A stretch of 64,000 nucleotides of DNA from an uncultured Rhodospirillales bacterium. Its GTDB lineage: Bacteria > Pseudomonadota > Alphaproteobacteria > Azospirillales > Azospirillaceae. The position numbers and the translations under genes were made by a program. The notes under the pieces are model-generated. The model saw only the letters and a list, made by a program, of their open reading frames with translations, did not search any database and was not told the origin of the DNA. This document shows, in pieces, positions 42,186 through 50,316 of this stretch. The first letter of the stretch is position 1. Each line of letters opens with the position of its first letter. The stretch spans positions 1-64,000 of the forward strand of contig CAIYNU010000035.1 of NCBI GenBank assembly GCA_903927615.1. The letters are read 5' to 3'.

Positions 42186-44576
42186 ATGAGTGACGAACGC
42201 TCGGCCCAGACCATCGCCCAAAGGCTGGGCGCCCATGTGGCGCCCCAAGGTCTCTACGCCCGCACCCAGACCATGCCGTTCCTGGGGCGGCTGACCGGGT
42301 CCCACGACCGCTTGGTCGCCGGGTCGTGGGACGAGGTGGTGCTGGACTACGAGGTCGGTGGCAGTGGCATCGCCGACGGCGCCTGGATCAAGATCGCCTT
42401 CAAGTTCTATTCGGACTGGGCGCTGTTCCAGACCGTCGATCCGGAGGGCGCCAATTATCTCAGCGCCGAATACCAGGCCGGCCCGCTGGTCGAAGGCCAG
42501 GACCCGTCGACCGTGCAGTCGCTCAAGGTGCGCTTCGACCAGAAGGGCCACGAGCGGCCGTTCCAGAAGGCCATCCTGATCGACGTGGTCGACGGCTACC
42601 TCAATCCCGGCGACCGCATCCGGGTGCGTCTTGGCGACCGCCGCTTCGGCGGTCCCGGCACCCGGGTCCAGACCTTCGTGGAAAGCGGCTTCACGTTCCG
42701 GGGCTACGTGGACCCGCTGGGAACCTCCCGCTTTGCCGCGGTCGAAGGCGATATCCGCCTGGACGTGGTCGCGGGACCGCCGGCCCGGTTGGTCCTGGTC
42801 GGGCCGCGGCTGGTTCGACGGGATCAGGCGTTCACGGTGCGGGTCCGGAGCGAGGATGCCTGGGGCAATTGCTGTTGGAACCAGGGCGGCACGGTGGATT
42901 TGTCGCTGGAGCGGGACGGCGTGCCGATCGAGACCGTGCCGGTGGCGCTGGCCGCCGACGGTTGGGCGGTGGCGGCAGTGACCGGCCTGCCCGTGGACCG
43001 GCCCGGTGAACTGCGCCTCGTGGCCCGGCTTGCCGGCAGCTCCCGGGTAGCCGTGGCCGAAGCCTTCGTGAGCGTCGACGATGCCCTGGAGGTGCCCAGG
43101 GCCTGGTTCGCGGATCTCCACGTCCATTCCGACGACACCATCGGCACCAACGACACAAGCTACAACCTGACCTACGGCCGCGACGTGGCCGGGCTCGACG
43201 TGCTCGGCTACACCGCCAACGACTTCAACATCACCAAGGAGCGCTGGGACAAGGCGGTGGCGCTGATCCACGACCTGCATGTCGATGGCGCGTTCGTCTG
43301 CTATCCCGGCACCGAATGGTGCGGCAATTCCTGCGCCGGCGGCGACCACAACGTGGTCTTCCTCCACGGCCGGACGCCGGAATTTCCCTTCGACGCCGAG
43401 GGCCGGGTCGCCCGGTCCTTCGAATGGAACGAGGAGATGAAGGGCCAGGCCCTGCAACCGGGGGCCTGGCCGCTGGAGGAACTGTGGGCCACCTACACCC
43501 ACGACCCCGAAGGCCATCTGCTGATCCCCCATGTCGGCGGCCGGCGCGCCAATCTCGCCTGGCATTATCCGACCTTGGAAAAGCTGATCGAGGTCGGCTC
43601 AAGCTGGGGGCATTTTCCCTGGTTCTATCAGGAGGCCATCGCCCGCGGCCACCAGTTGGGCGCCTCTGCGGCGGGCGACGAGCACCGCGGCCGGTGCGGC
43701 GGCGGCATTCCCGGTACCGCGGTGTTCGGCACCAAGGGCGGCCTGACCGGCGTCGTCGCGCCCGCCCTGACCCGGGCCGGCATCGCCACCGCCCTGCGCG
43801 CCCGCCATACCTGGGCCACCACCGGCGAGCGCGCGGTGGCGCTGATCCGGGCGGGCGAGCATATCCAGGGCGATGCCTTTGCCGCCGACCGCCCGGTCCC
43901 AGTCGAATACCGGGTGCTGGGCGATGTCGGGTGGGACCGGCTGGCCGCCTATGACCATACCGGCCTGTTCTGGAGCCGCGATCTCCAGGCAGAGGCCGGC
44001 TATTCCCCGCGCCGCATCCGGTTGCGTTGGGGCGGCGCCCGGATCAAGGACCGCTATCGCTGGGCCGAATGGGCGGGGACGCTGACGCTGGCCGGCGCCG
44101 TGATTCATGGCGTGGTGCCCCGGGGCTTCGAGCATTCCGAGGAAGCCTGCTGGCGCACGGGGGCGACCCGGATCGGCTTTCGCTCGGACACCTACGGCGA
44201 TGCCGACGCCCTTGAGATCGAGGCCAGCGGCCTGGATGCCGCCACCATCACCGTCGAAGGCACCATCGGCGGCTATGTCAAGGTCGGCGACCCCAGCGCT
44301 GGCAACCCGTTCGAACATCGCCCGGACTTCCGCTGGCAGGTCTCGGGAGCCGAACTGTGGGAAAAAGGCGAATTGCGCCTGGAACTGGGCGGTACCGAGC
44401 TGTTCCTGGCCCTGGAACGTCTGACCGACCGGCCGCTGCCGCGCGAGGTCCGGGGCGAGCTGGTGGTCGAGCCGGTCAACGGTCCCCGCGGCTTCCGCCC
44501 GGTCTATCTGACGGGGCGCCAGGCCGACGACGCCAAGGTCTGGACCTCGCCGCTGTTCATCACCTTTCCGTCCTGA
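42186..44576 (+). CDS. DUF3604 protein with PHP-like metal site, co-transcribed with a transporter
   Basis: Large protein of 796 residues without a signal peptide, matching DUF3604. An N-terminal beta-rich region (1-300) is followed by a PHP-type segment: ADLHVHSDDTIGTND, FVCYPGTEWCGNSCAGGDHN, LIPHVGGRRANLAWHY and ASAAGDEHRGRCGGG supply His, Asp and Glu suited to bind metals. A C-terminal beta region follows. The family is uncharacterised as far as I know, but the metal-site pattern suggests a hydrolase of phospho- or sulfo-esters or amides. Its operon position after the transporter implies it acts on the imported compound. Confidence 0.78.
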   Translation: MSDERSAQTIAQRLGAHVAPQGLYARTQTMPFLGRLTGSHDRLVAGSWDEVVLDYEVGGSGIADGAWIKIAFKFYSDWALFQTVDPEGANYLSAEYQAGPLVEGQDPSTVQSLKVRFDQKGHERPFQKAILIDVVDGYLNPGDRIRVRLGDRRFGGPGTRVQTFVESGFTFRGYVDPLGTSRFAAVEGDIRLDVVAGPPARLVLVGPRLVRRDQAFTVRVRSEDAWGNCCWNQGGTVDLSLERDGVPIETVPVALAADGWAVAAVTGLPVDRPGELRLVARLAGSSRVAVAEAFVSVDDALEVPRAWFADLHVHSDDTIGTNDTSYNLTYGRDVAGLDVLGYTANDFNITKERWDKAVALIHDLHVDGAFVCYPGTEWCGNSCAGGDHNVVFLHGRTPEFPFDAEGRVARSFEWNEEMKGQALQPGAWPLEELWATYTHDPEGHLLIPHVGGRRANLAWHYPTLEKLIEVGSSWGHFPWFYQEAIARGHQLGASAAGDEHRGRCGGGIPGTAVFGTKGGLTGVVAPALTRAGIATALRARHTWATTGERAVALIRAGEHIQGDAFAADRPVPVEYRVLGDVGWDRLAAYDHTGLFWSRDLQAEAGYSPRRIRLRWGGARIKDRYRWAEWAGTLTLAGAVIHGVVPRGFEHSEEACWRTGATRIGFRSDTYGDADALEIEASGLDAATITVEGTIGGYVKVGDPSAGNPFEHRPDFRWQVSGAELWEKGELRLELGGTELFLALERLTDRPLPREVRGELVVEPVNGPRGFRPVYLTGRQADDAKVWTSPLFITFPS

Positions 44577-44583
44577 CCCGGTT

Positions 44584-44619
44584 GAACCGCGACCGCGGTT
44601 CCGGGCGCCCGTGCGCCCG
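44584..44619. terminator. Two adjacent hairpins between convergent genes
   Basis: GAACCGCG/CGCGGTTC (44584-44591, 44594-44601) and CGGGCGC/GCGCCCG (44602-44608, 44613-44619) are consecutive perfect GC-rich stems in the 75-base gap between the convergent DUF3604 and metY genes. They probably end transcription in both directions. Confidence 0.55.
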
Positions 44620-44651
44620 AGCCCGACCGGCACGTAAGGTCGAAAACCGGC

Positions 44652-45944
44652 CTACGGTAGCTTCGCGAGCGCCTGCTCCAGGTCGGCGATGATGTCGTCC
44701 ACGCTTTCCAGGCCGACCGACAGCCGGACCATCTCGGGACCGGCGCCGGCTGCGGCCAGCCCTTCGGGGCTGAGTTGGCGGTGGGTGGTCGAGGCCGGGT
44801 GGATGATCAGGGAGCGGCAGTCGCCGATATTGGCGAGATGGCTGAACAGAAGAACGCCCTCGACCAGCGCGACGCCGGCCTGATAGCCGCCCCTGAGCCC
44901 GAAGGTGAAGACCGCGCCCGCGCCCCGCGGCAGATATCGTTGCGCCAGTCCGTGGAACGGGCTGGAGGGCAGGCCGGCGTAGTTGACCTGTGCCACCTTG
45001 GGGTGGGCCTCCAGCCAGCGGGCGACCGCCAGGGCGTTGGCGCAATGGCGGTCCATGCGAAGCGCCAGGGTTTCGATGCCGGCCAGGGTCAGGAAGGCAT
45101 TGACCGGGGCCTGGGACGGGCCGAGATCACGCAGGCTCACGGCGTGGCCATAGACCGAAAAGGCCAGATCGCCGAAGGTTTCGTAAAAGCGCAGGCCGTG
45201 ATAGCCGGGATCGGGCTCGGTCAGCGCCGGATAGCGGCCGTCCCGGCCCCAGTCGAAGCGCCCGCTGTCCACCACCGCCCCGCCCAGCGAGGTGCCGTTG
45301 CCCGACAGGAACTTGGTGGTCGAGTGGACCACCAGAGTGGCGCCATGCTCGATCGGCCGGCAGAGATAGGGGGTAGCCAGGGTGTTGTCGACGATCAGCG
45401 GCACCTCGGCCCGGTCGGCGATGTCGGCGATCGCCCGGAGGTCGGTGACCACGCCGCCGGGATTGGCCAGGCTCTCGATGAAAATCGCCTTGGTCTTGGG
45501 CGAGAGCGCGTCCCCGATGGTTTCGGGCCGGGTGGCATCGGCAAAGCGCGTGACCCAGCCGAAGGCGCGGGGAAAGGCGTTGCCCAACTGGTTGAGCGAG
45601 CCGCCGTAAAGCTGGCGCGCGGCCACGATCTCGTCGCCCGGCCGCATCAGGGGAAACAGCGCCAGCACCTGGGCTGCATGACCCGACGAGGCCGCGACGG
45701 CACCGCGCCCGCCTTCCAGGCTGGCCAGACGCTCCTCGAGCACCGACACCGTGGGGTTGGTCAGACGCGAATAGATGAAGCCGACCTGCTGGAGATTGAA
45801 CAGTGAGGCCGCGTGGTCGGCATCGTCGAAGACGTAGCTGGTCGTCTGGTAAATCGGCGTGGCCCGGGCGCCGGTGGCCGGGTCGGGCGCGGCGCCGGCA
45901 TGGATGGCCCGGGTCTCGAAGCCGAAGGGGCGGTTTTGGTTCAT
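44652..45944 (-). CDS. metY: O-acetylhomoserine sulfhydrylase / aminocarboxypropyltransferase
   Basis: PLP enzyme of 430 residues that makes homocysteine (or methionine) from O-acetylhomoserine and sulfide or a thiol. Motifs: GFETRAIHAGAAPDPATGAR, IYSRLTNPTVSVLEERLASL, AIFIESLANPGG, the Asp in PLIVDNTLATPYLCRP and PLP Lys in LVVHSTTKFLSGNGTSLGG; C-terminal HPASTTHRQLSPEGLAAAG. Length is normal. It would assimilate sulfide made by reducing sulfite. A truncated sister lies at 26560-26739. It is followed by a CoA-binding protein gene and an FAD protein, five bases upstream. Confidence 0.9.
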   Translation of the reverse strand: MNQNRPFGFETRAIHAGAAPDPATGARATPIYQTTSYVFDDADHAASLFNLQQVGFIYSRLTNPTVSVLEERLASLEGGRGAVAASSGHAAQVLALFPLMRPGDEIVAARQLYGGSLNQLGNAFPRAFGWVTRFADATRPETIGDALSPKTKAIFIESLANPGGVVTDLRAIADIADRAEVPLIVDNTLATPYLCRPIEHGATLVVHSTTKFLSGNGTSLGGAVVDSGRFDWGRDGRYPALTEPDPGYHGLRFYETFGDLAFSVYGHAVSLRDLGPSQAPVNAFLTLAGIETLALRMDRHCANALAVARWLEAHPKVAQVNYAGLPSSPFHGLAQRYLPRGAGAVFTFGLRGGYQAGVALVEGVLLFSHLANIGDCRSLIIHPASTTHRQLSPEGLAAAGAGPEMVRLSVGLESVDDIIADLEQALAKLP

Positions 45945-45948
45945 GACG

Positions 45949-46458
45949 TCACATCAGCTTTCGGGTGGTGCGGGTGAGCGGGCGGCGCTTCGCGGTCAGG
46001 ATCTGGGTATTGATGCCCTGCCAGCCCAGTTCGCCAAACAGGCGCATGGACTCGATCTTGGGACAGCGGTTCATGATCACCGTCAGACCGGCGGCCTCGG
46101 CCCGGGCGGCGGCCTCGTCGTTGCGCACGCCCAGTTGCATCCACACCACCCGGGCGCCCAGGGCGATGGCCTGATCGGTGAGCGGCCCGGCGGCTTCGGC
46201 ATTGCGGAAGATGTCGACCATGTCGGGCTTGACCGACAGCGCCGCGAGATCGGGAATAACGGTCTCGCCGAGGATGATTTGACTGACCGCCCTGGGATTG
46301 ACCGGGATGATCCGGTAGCCCTTGTCCTGTAAATACTTCATGGCGAAGTAGCTGGGCCGGTTCCAGTCGGGACTGGCTCCGACCATGGCGATCACCCGGA
46401 CGTCCCGCAGGATCGCGCGGAGATGGTCATCGTCGTACTGGTCGTGCCGGGACGTCAT
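45949..46458 (-). CDS. CoA-binding domain protein (YccU-like)
   Basis: Protein of 169 residues with a CoA_binding Rossmann domain: VIAMVGASPDWNRPSYFAMK, YRIIPVNPRAVSQIILGETV, VDIFRNAEAAGPLTDQAIAL and VIMNRCPKIESMRLFGEL. The Cys near the C-terminus is conserved in the family. Often linked to metY, as here. Its ATG overlaps the stop of the FAD gene (ATGA). Exact function unknown. Confidence 0.82.
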   Translation of the reverse strand: MTSRHDQYDDDHLRAILRDVRVIAMVGASPDWNRPSYFAMKYLQDKGYRIIPVNPRAVSQIILGETVIPDLAALSVKPDMVDIFRNAEAAGPLTDQAIALGARVVWMQLGVRNDEAAARAEAAGLTVIMNRCPKIESMRLFGELGWQGINTQILTAKRRPLTRTTRKLM

Positions 46459-47876
46459 GTCGGATCGGCCAGTAGCCGGGCGAACCGAGCCGCCTGATTG
46501 CGCAATTCGGGCACGGCCGTGATCTCCCACCAGGCCCCGCGGGTCAAGGGACCCAGGGCGTAAAGGCCGGACACCGATTGCCCGCCTCGATCGATTAGGC
46601 CGCAGTCGTCGGAAACATCAAGGCCTATGACCAGCGGATCGGGTCTGACGAGGCCGCGGGCGAGGAGGTTGCGGATCAGGGTATCGGGAACTTTGAGGAT
46701 GTCGGTGGCGAGACCGGTGGCGTTGATCACCACATCGGTGGTCAGTGTCACCCGGTCATCCAGGCCGCGCAACCGAATGCTGGCGACGGTATCGCCGCCG
46801 GTTCGCTCCAGGTCGAGCAGGCGTCCGACCACCAGCCGGAAACTCCCGTCCTCTAGCGACCGGTTGAATATGTGGGCGATTTCGGGGGCCATGCGATGGC
46901 GGTGGATGTCCCAAAGCGGGCGGAGATGGCGCAGGAAGCGCCGCCTTTCGCGGTAGGATAAGCTGCGCCACAGCGCGGGCAGGTGCGGGCGGAGGGAGTC
47001 GATGACGCTCCGCCAGTCACGCCCGCCGCGGCTCGCACGCCGGACCTCACCCCGGACCAGGGCGAGGAGCGCCGGCACGGTCTCGGGCAGGCGCCGGTTG
47101 GCGATGAAATCGGGCCAGGGTGACGTCGCCCGGTGTACGGTCGGCAGCAAGCCGTGTCGCGACAGCACGGCCACGGGTGCGCGGTGGCCCCGGCGGGTCA
47201 GGGTCATGGCCACGTCGACCATGGTCAGGCCGCTGCCCAGGATCAGCACCGGACGATCGGGCGCGATCGCTTCGATCGCGTCATTGTTCCAGGGATTGCC
47301 CACGAAATACCCGGGATCGGCGAAAAACCCGGAATTGGCGATGGCCGGCGGCCGGGGCGGGAAATTGCCGAGACAGAGCACCACCTCGTCGACCGGATGC
47401 ACCGAACCATCCGCTCCAATCAGGCAGTATCCCGCCGCGATGGGCTCAAGGTCGACAATTTCGGTGGCGATCGAGTCGAATTGAAGGAACGGCGGCGCTT
47501 CCCGCCGCGCAGTCTCCAAGACGTCCTGTAGGTAGCGGCCGTACTGGCCCCGGGTCGCGAAGGCCTGCCCGGCGGCACCGGCGCCGGGATCGAACGGATC
47601 CAGCCACGCCATGAAATGGTCGGGCTGGTCGGGAAAGGCGCTCATGTTGGCCGCGCGGACGTTGAGCAGATGGTCGCGATCGTCGGTGCGGTAGGCGAGT
47701 CCGGGGCCGAACCGTCCGCTCCGGTCGAACAGCAGCACACGGGTCGGGACGCGACCGAGCCGGATCAAATGGACCGCCAGCAGGGTGCCGGTGAAACCGG
47801 CGCCGACGATCCCGATCCGTCGTTCATATGCCGCGGTCGGTTGTTGTCGCCGCTGTTGGTCACTTGGCTCGGCCAT
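46455..47876 (-). CDS. FAD/NAD(P)-binding protein (COG4529-like)
   Basis: Flavoprotein of 473 residues. N-terminal dinucleotide motif RIGIVGAGFTGTLLAVHLIR, second motif PVLILGSGLTMVDVAMTLTR, and DVVINATGLATDILKV near the C-terminus. Typical of the FAD-NAD(P)-binding family annotated as hydroxyacylglutathione-hydrolase-like or lysine/ornithine-monooxygenase-like proteins; the substrate is not known. First gene of the operon with the CoA-binding protein and metY, so a sulfur-redox role is plausible. Confidence 0.8.
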   Translation of the reverse strand: MAEPSDQQRRQQPTAAYERRIGIVGAGFTGTLLAVHLIRLGRVPTRVLLFDRSGRFGPGLAYRTDDRDHLLNVRAANMSAFPDQPDHFMAWLDPFDPGAGAAGQAFATRGQYGRYLQDVLETARREAPPFLQFDSIATEIVDLEPIAAGYCLIGADGSVHPVDEVVLCLGNFPPRPPAIANSGFFADPGYFVGNPWNNDAIEAIAPDRPVLILGSGLTMVDVAMTLTRRGHRAPVAVLSRHGLLPTVHRATSPWPDFIANRRLPETVPALLALVRGEVRRASRGGRDWRSVIDSLRPHLPALWRSLSYRERRRFLRHLRPLWDIHRHRMAPEIAHIFNRSLEDGSFRLVVGRLLDLERTGGDTVASIRLRGLDDRVTLTTDVVINATGLATDILKVPDTLIRNLLARGLVRPDPLVIGLDVSDDCGLIDRGGQSVSGLYALGPLTRGAWWEITAVPELRNQAARFARLLADPT

Positions 47877-47929
47877 GGAAATCCGCCCCGCATTACTATA
47901 CTAAACCAGACGAAAGATAGTCTAATGTG

Positions 47930-48665
47930 GCGGAGTGGTCAACGGCCTCGCAGCGACCGAGCCTGCCGAGGTCTTTCGGGTCCGTGACCACCACCATCAC
48001 CGAACCGAGTAATGCTCGGGTCTCTTCCGCAAAAAAAGCGCGCCACCTTTTCCGAACCCGCCACCGGCGCCGGGATGCAATGGCAGGAATCAAGGCCGAG
48101 CAGACGGAAACTGAGGGCGGCGCCGACGCCTTTTTCGTTGCTCCATTCCGGGCTGGAGAACGCGAACGGCGCCGCGGTCAACGGGATGCCGACGGCGTCG
48201 GCCAGCGCCCGGAACAGGCCGGAAGCGCGGGCATTATCCAGGCACTCGCCCATGTGCCAGACCGGCGGCAGATCGTTGTCGGCAAGCAGGGCGCGCAGGC
48301 CCGGTCCGGCCTTGTCCTGGGCGCGCGGGCCGCAATAGCCGAGTTTTGAGCAAGGGGAACGAGGCGCACCCATTGGTCAGGATCAGGATGTCGTTGGCCA
48401 GCAGGATGTCGGCCACGTTGGTGACGGCTTTTTCGTAGAGAACCCTTGGGATTGTTGCAGCCGACGAGATTGACGATGCCGCGGATGGCCCCGGACTTCA
48501 GGTGCGCCGCCAGCGCACCGGCCCCGCCGAAGGTCTGGGTGATGTTCTCGACGGAAAAACCGACCTCGGCATCGATGGAAATCTGGGGAACATGGATATT
48601 GGCCTGTTGGCGCAGAGGGAAATTGTCGATCGCAAGGCCGACCGTTCGGGAGCGGGCCGGCGTCG
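47930..48665 (-). pseudogene. cooS: Decayed Ni-CO dehydrogenase catalytic subunit gene (cooS), 3' part
   Basis: Across three frames the minus strand reads a CooS C-terminal half: TVGLAIDNF, HVPQISIDAEVGFSVENITQ, IRGIVNLVGCNNPK, then a frame change, VLYEKAVTNVADILLANDIL and LTNGCASFPLLK, a second change, LGYC, HMGECLDNARASGLFRALAD, PEWSNEKGVGAALSFRLLGL, and after a third change at an A7 run (48031-48037 on plus) FFAEETRALLGSVMVVVTDP. Cluster-ligand Cys in VGCNNP, TNGCA, LGYC and GECLD survive. The 5' half of the gene is gone. At least three frameshifts mark it as dead. CO dehydrogenase of this type is a trait of some Rhodospirillales. Confidence 0.75.
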
Positions 48666-48805
48666 GGGTCGTGTTTGTGAGCCGCTACTAGACGGATCAT
48701 TCGTCCAGGTGGAGGTGTTGTCGATTGGGCGGGTTGGTTCTGGTCGATTGGGCTGCTTGTATGTGGTAGGCTGCTGCCGTGTTCGGTTTGATCTGGGGCT
48801 GAATC

Positions 48806-49156
48806 ATGAGTGCCGTTGCCTTCGATACCTTGAAGCTGGCGCGCAAGCTGCGTGACACGGCGCATATGAGCCAGGAACAGGCGGAAGGGATTGCCGATGC
48901 CCTGGCCGAAGCCATGTCGGGCGCCGAGTTGGCGACCAAGGGGGATTTGCGTGAGCTTGAGCTTAAGATGGATGGGCGTTTTGATGCGCTGGGTGAGCGT
49001 GTTGAGCGTCGCGCGGCTGAGTCTGATGGGAAGATTCAGGCGGTTAAAAGTGATTTGTTGCGGTGGCTGTTGATCATTGGTGTGAGTACGATTTTGACTG
49101 TTCTTGGTGCTCTATCGGCGATTTTGGTTCGGTTGTCGGTGCTACCGTTGCATTGA
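48806..49156 (+). CDS. DUF1640 (CCDC90-like) coiled-coil membrane-anchored protein
   Basis: Protein of 116 residues: an alpha-helical N-terminus (LKLARKLRDTAHMSQEQAEG), coiled coil (ATKGDLRELELKMDGRFDAL) and one C-terminal membrane helix (LLIIGVSTILTVLGALSAIL). This is the DUF1640 layout, with the coil in the cytoplasm and a tail anchor in the inner membrane. Function is not known. No operon partner. Confidence 0.75.
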   Translation: MSAVAFDTLKLARKLRDTAHMSQEQAEGIADALAEAMSGAELATKGDLRELELKMDGRFDALGERVERRAAESDGKIQAVKSDLLRWLLIIGVSTILTVLGALSAILVRLSVLPLH

Positions 49157-49577
49157 TTTAAATCGATAATATTATCTTGAGCGGTGGCTTTGTCGTTTTC
49201 ACTTTCTGGGGAACGGTAGCGCGGATGAAAAATAGCTTGCAACATATTGATAATACGCGGAAAAAGCGGTGCGCCATATTGCACGAATTGTCGCATAAGA
49301 TATATTATGGAAAACCAAGCCAAATGCTTCGGTGAAACATCCTATCGTTAAGACAAGTAGGCATCGCGCATTGGGCATGCTCCGGCGTTTGGTGCTCCTT
49401 TCGTTTGTTGATACCGTAATATATCGAACGAAATGAAACCCCACCAAAAATTTCCCAAACAAACTGAGTCAGCTCTCACACCGTTGACACCTGTGTTGAA
49501 AAAAGGGCTTTTCGCGATAAATCAGTGAGCGATGGCTCTTATGGCTACGCTGCAACAGTGAGCAAGGAGCGACCCCG
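49157..49577. other. AT-rich intergenic region without a recognised gene
   Basis: The 421 bases are noticeably AT-richer than the surroundings. I see only short implausible frames, a TTGACA at 49484-49489 with no good -10 partner, and a short stem around gggcttttcgcg. No RNA gene or repeat is recognisable. Confidence 0.6.
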
Positions 49578-50249
49578 ATGAGTTTCTGGCACAAGATTTT
49601 GGGTTGGATCGGCCGCCACAATCGTAACGATGAAGGATGCGAGGCCGCGACGGCGGCCAGCGGCGATACCGCCTTCACCATTACACTGGTGGTCTTGGGT
49701 TCCCGTTTGGCCCGGGCCGACGGCACGATCAGCCGCAATGAGGTCGAGACCTTCAAAAGAGTGTTCCGGCTATCGCCGGACGACATGGAGGTCGCCGGCC
49801 AGATGTTTGATCAAGTCCGCCAGGATGCGGTGGACTTCCGACGGTACGCGCTTCAGGCGGCGCGGCAGTTTCGCAAACAACCGGTGATTTTGGAACAGAT
49901 TCTGGATGGCTTGTTCGCTATGGCGTACGCCGACCGTCATCTTGACGACCGGGAACTGACGTACTTGCGCGAAATCTCCAGCTTGTTGGAAATCGACGAT
50001 GCGACGTTTGCCCGCATTCATGCGCGCCACCATCGCGAGGGTAATCCCTACGCCGTGTTGGGCGTCGATCGGACCGCCGACGAAATGACGGTTCGGCTTG
50101 CTCACCGCCGGTTGGCCCAAGACCTCAATCCGGACCGCCTGATGGATCAGGGGTTGCCTCGCACGCTGCGTCTGGTCGCCTACGACAAAGCGGCGGCGAT
50201 CGACGCCGCCTTTGCTGCCGTTTGCCAGGAGCGCGGTTTCGCACACTGA
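49578..50249 (+). CDS. TerB-like plus J-domain protein with a degenerate HPD motif
   Basis: Protein of 223 residues. Residues about 30-145 form a TerB-like helical domain (TLVVLGSRLARADGTISRNE, DGLFAMAYADRHLDDRELTY). The C-terminal 70 residues are a J-domain (NPYAVLGVDRTADEMTVRLA). The arrangement is that of DjlA without its membrane anchor. The HPD tripeptide needed to stimulate DnaK is NPD here (LNPDRLMDQGLP), so co-chaperone activity is doubtful. Confidence 0.8.
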   Translation: MSFWHKILGWIGRHNRNDEGCEAATAASGDTAFTITLVVLGSRLARADGTISRNEVETFKRVFRLSPDDMEVAGQMFDQVRQDAVDFRRYALQAARQFRKQPVILEQILDGLFAMAYADRHLDDRELTYLREISSLLEIDDATFARIHARHHREGNPYAVLGVDRTADEMTVRLAHRRLAQDLNPDRLMDQGLPRTLRLVAYDKAAAIDAAFAAVCQERGFAH

Positions 50250-50316
50250 ATCATGGCGAAAAAGAGCCTGATCGTTATATATGGCGCACGCCAACTGCGC
50301 GAGACCGCTGACTTTC

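Noticed and set aside
42153..43565. Long minus-strand frame opposite the DUF3604 gene
   Set aside because: Shadow of a well-supported gene; composition is not protein-like.
49484..49489. TTGACA as promoter of the TerB/J-domain gene
   Set aside because: No acceptable -10 element lies 15-19 bases downstream.
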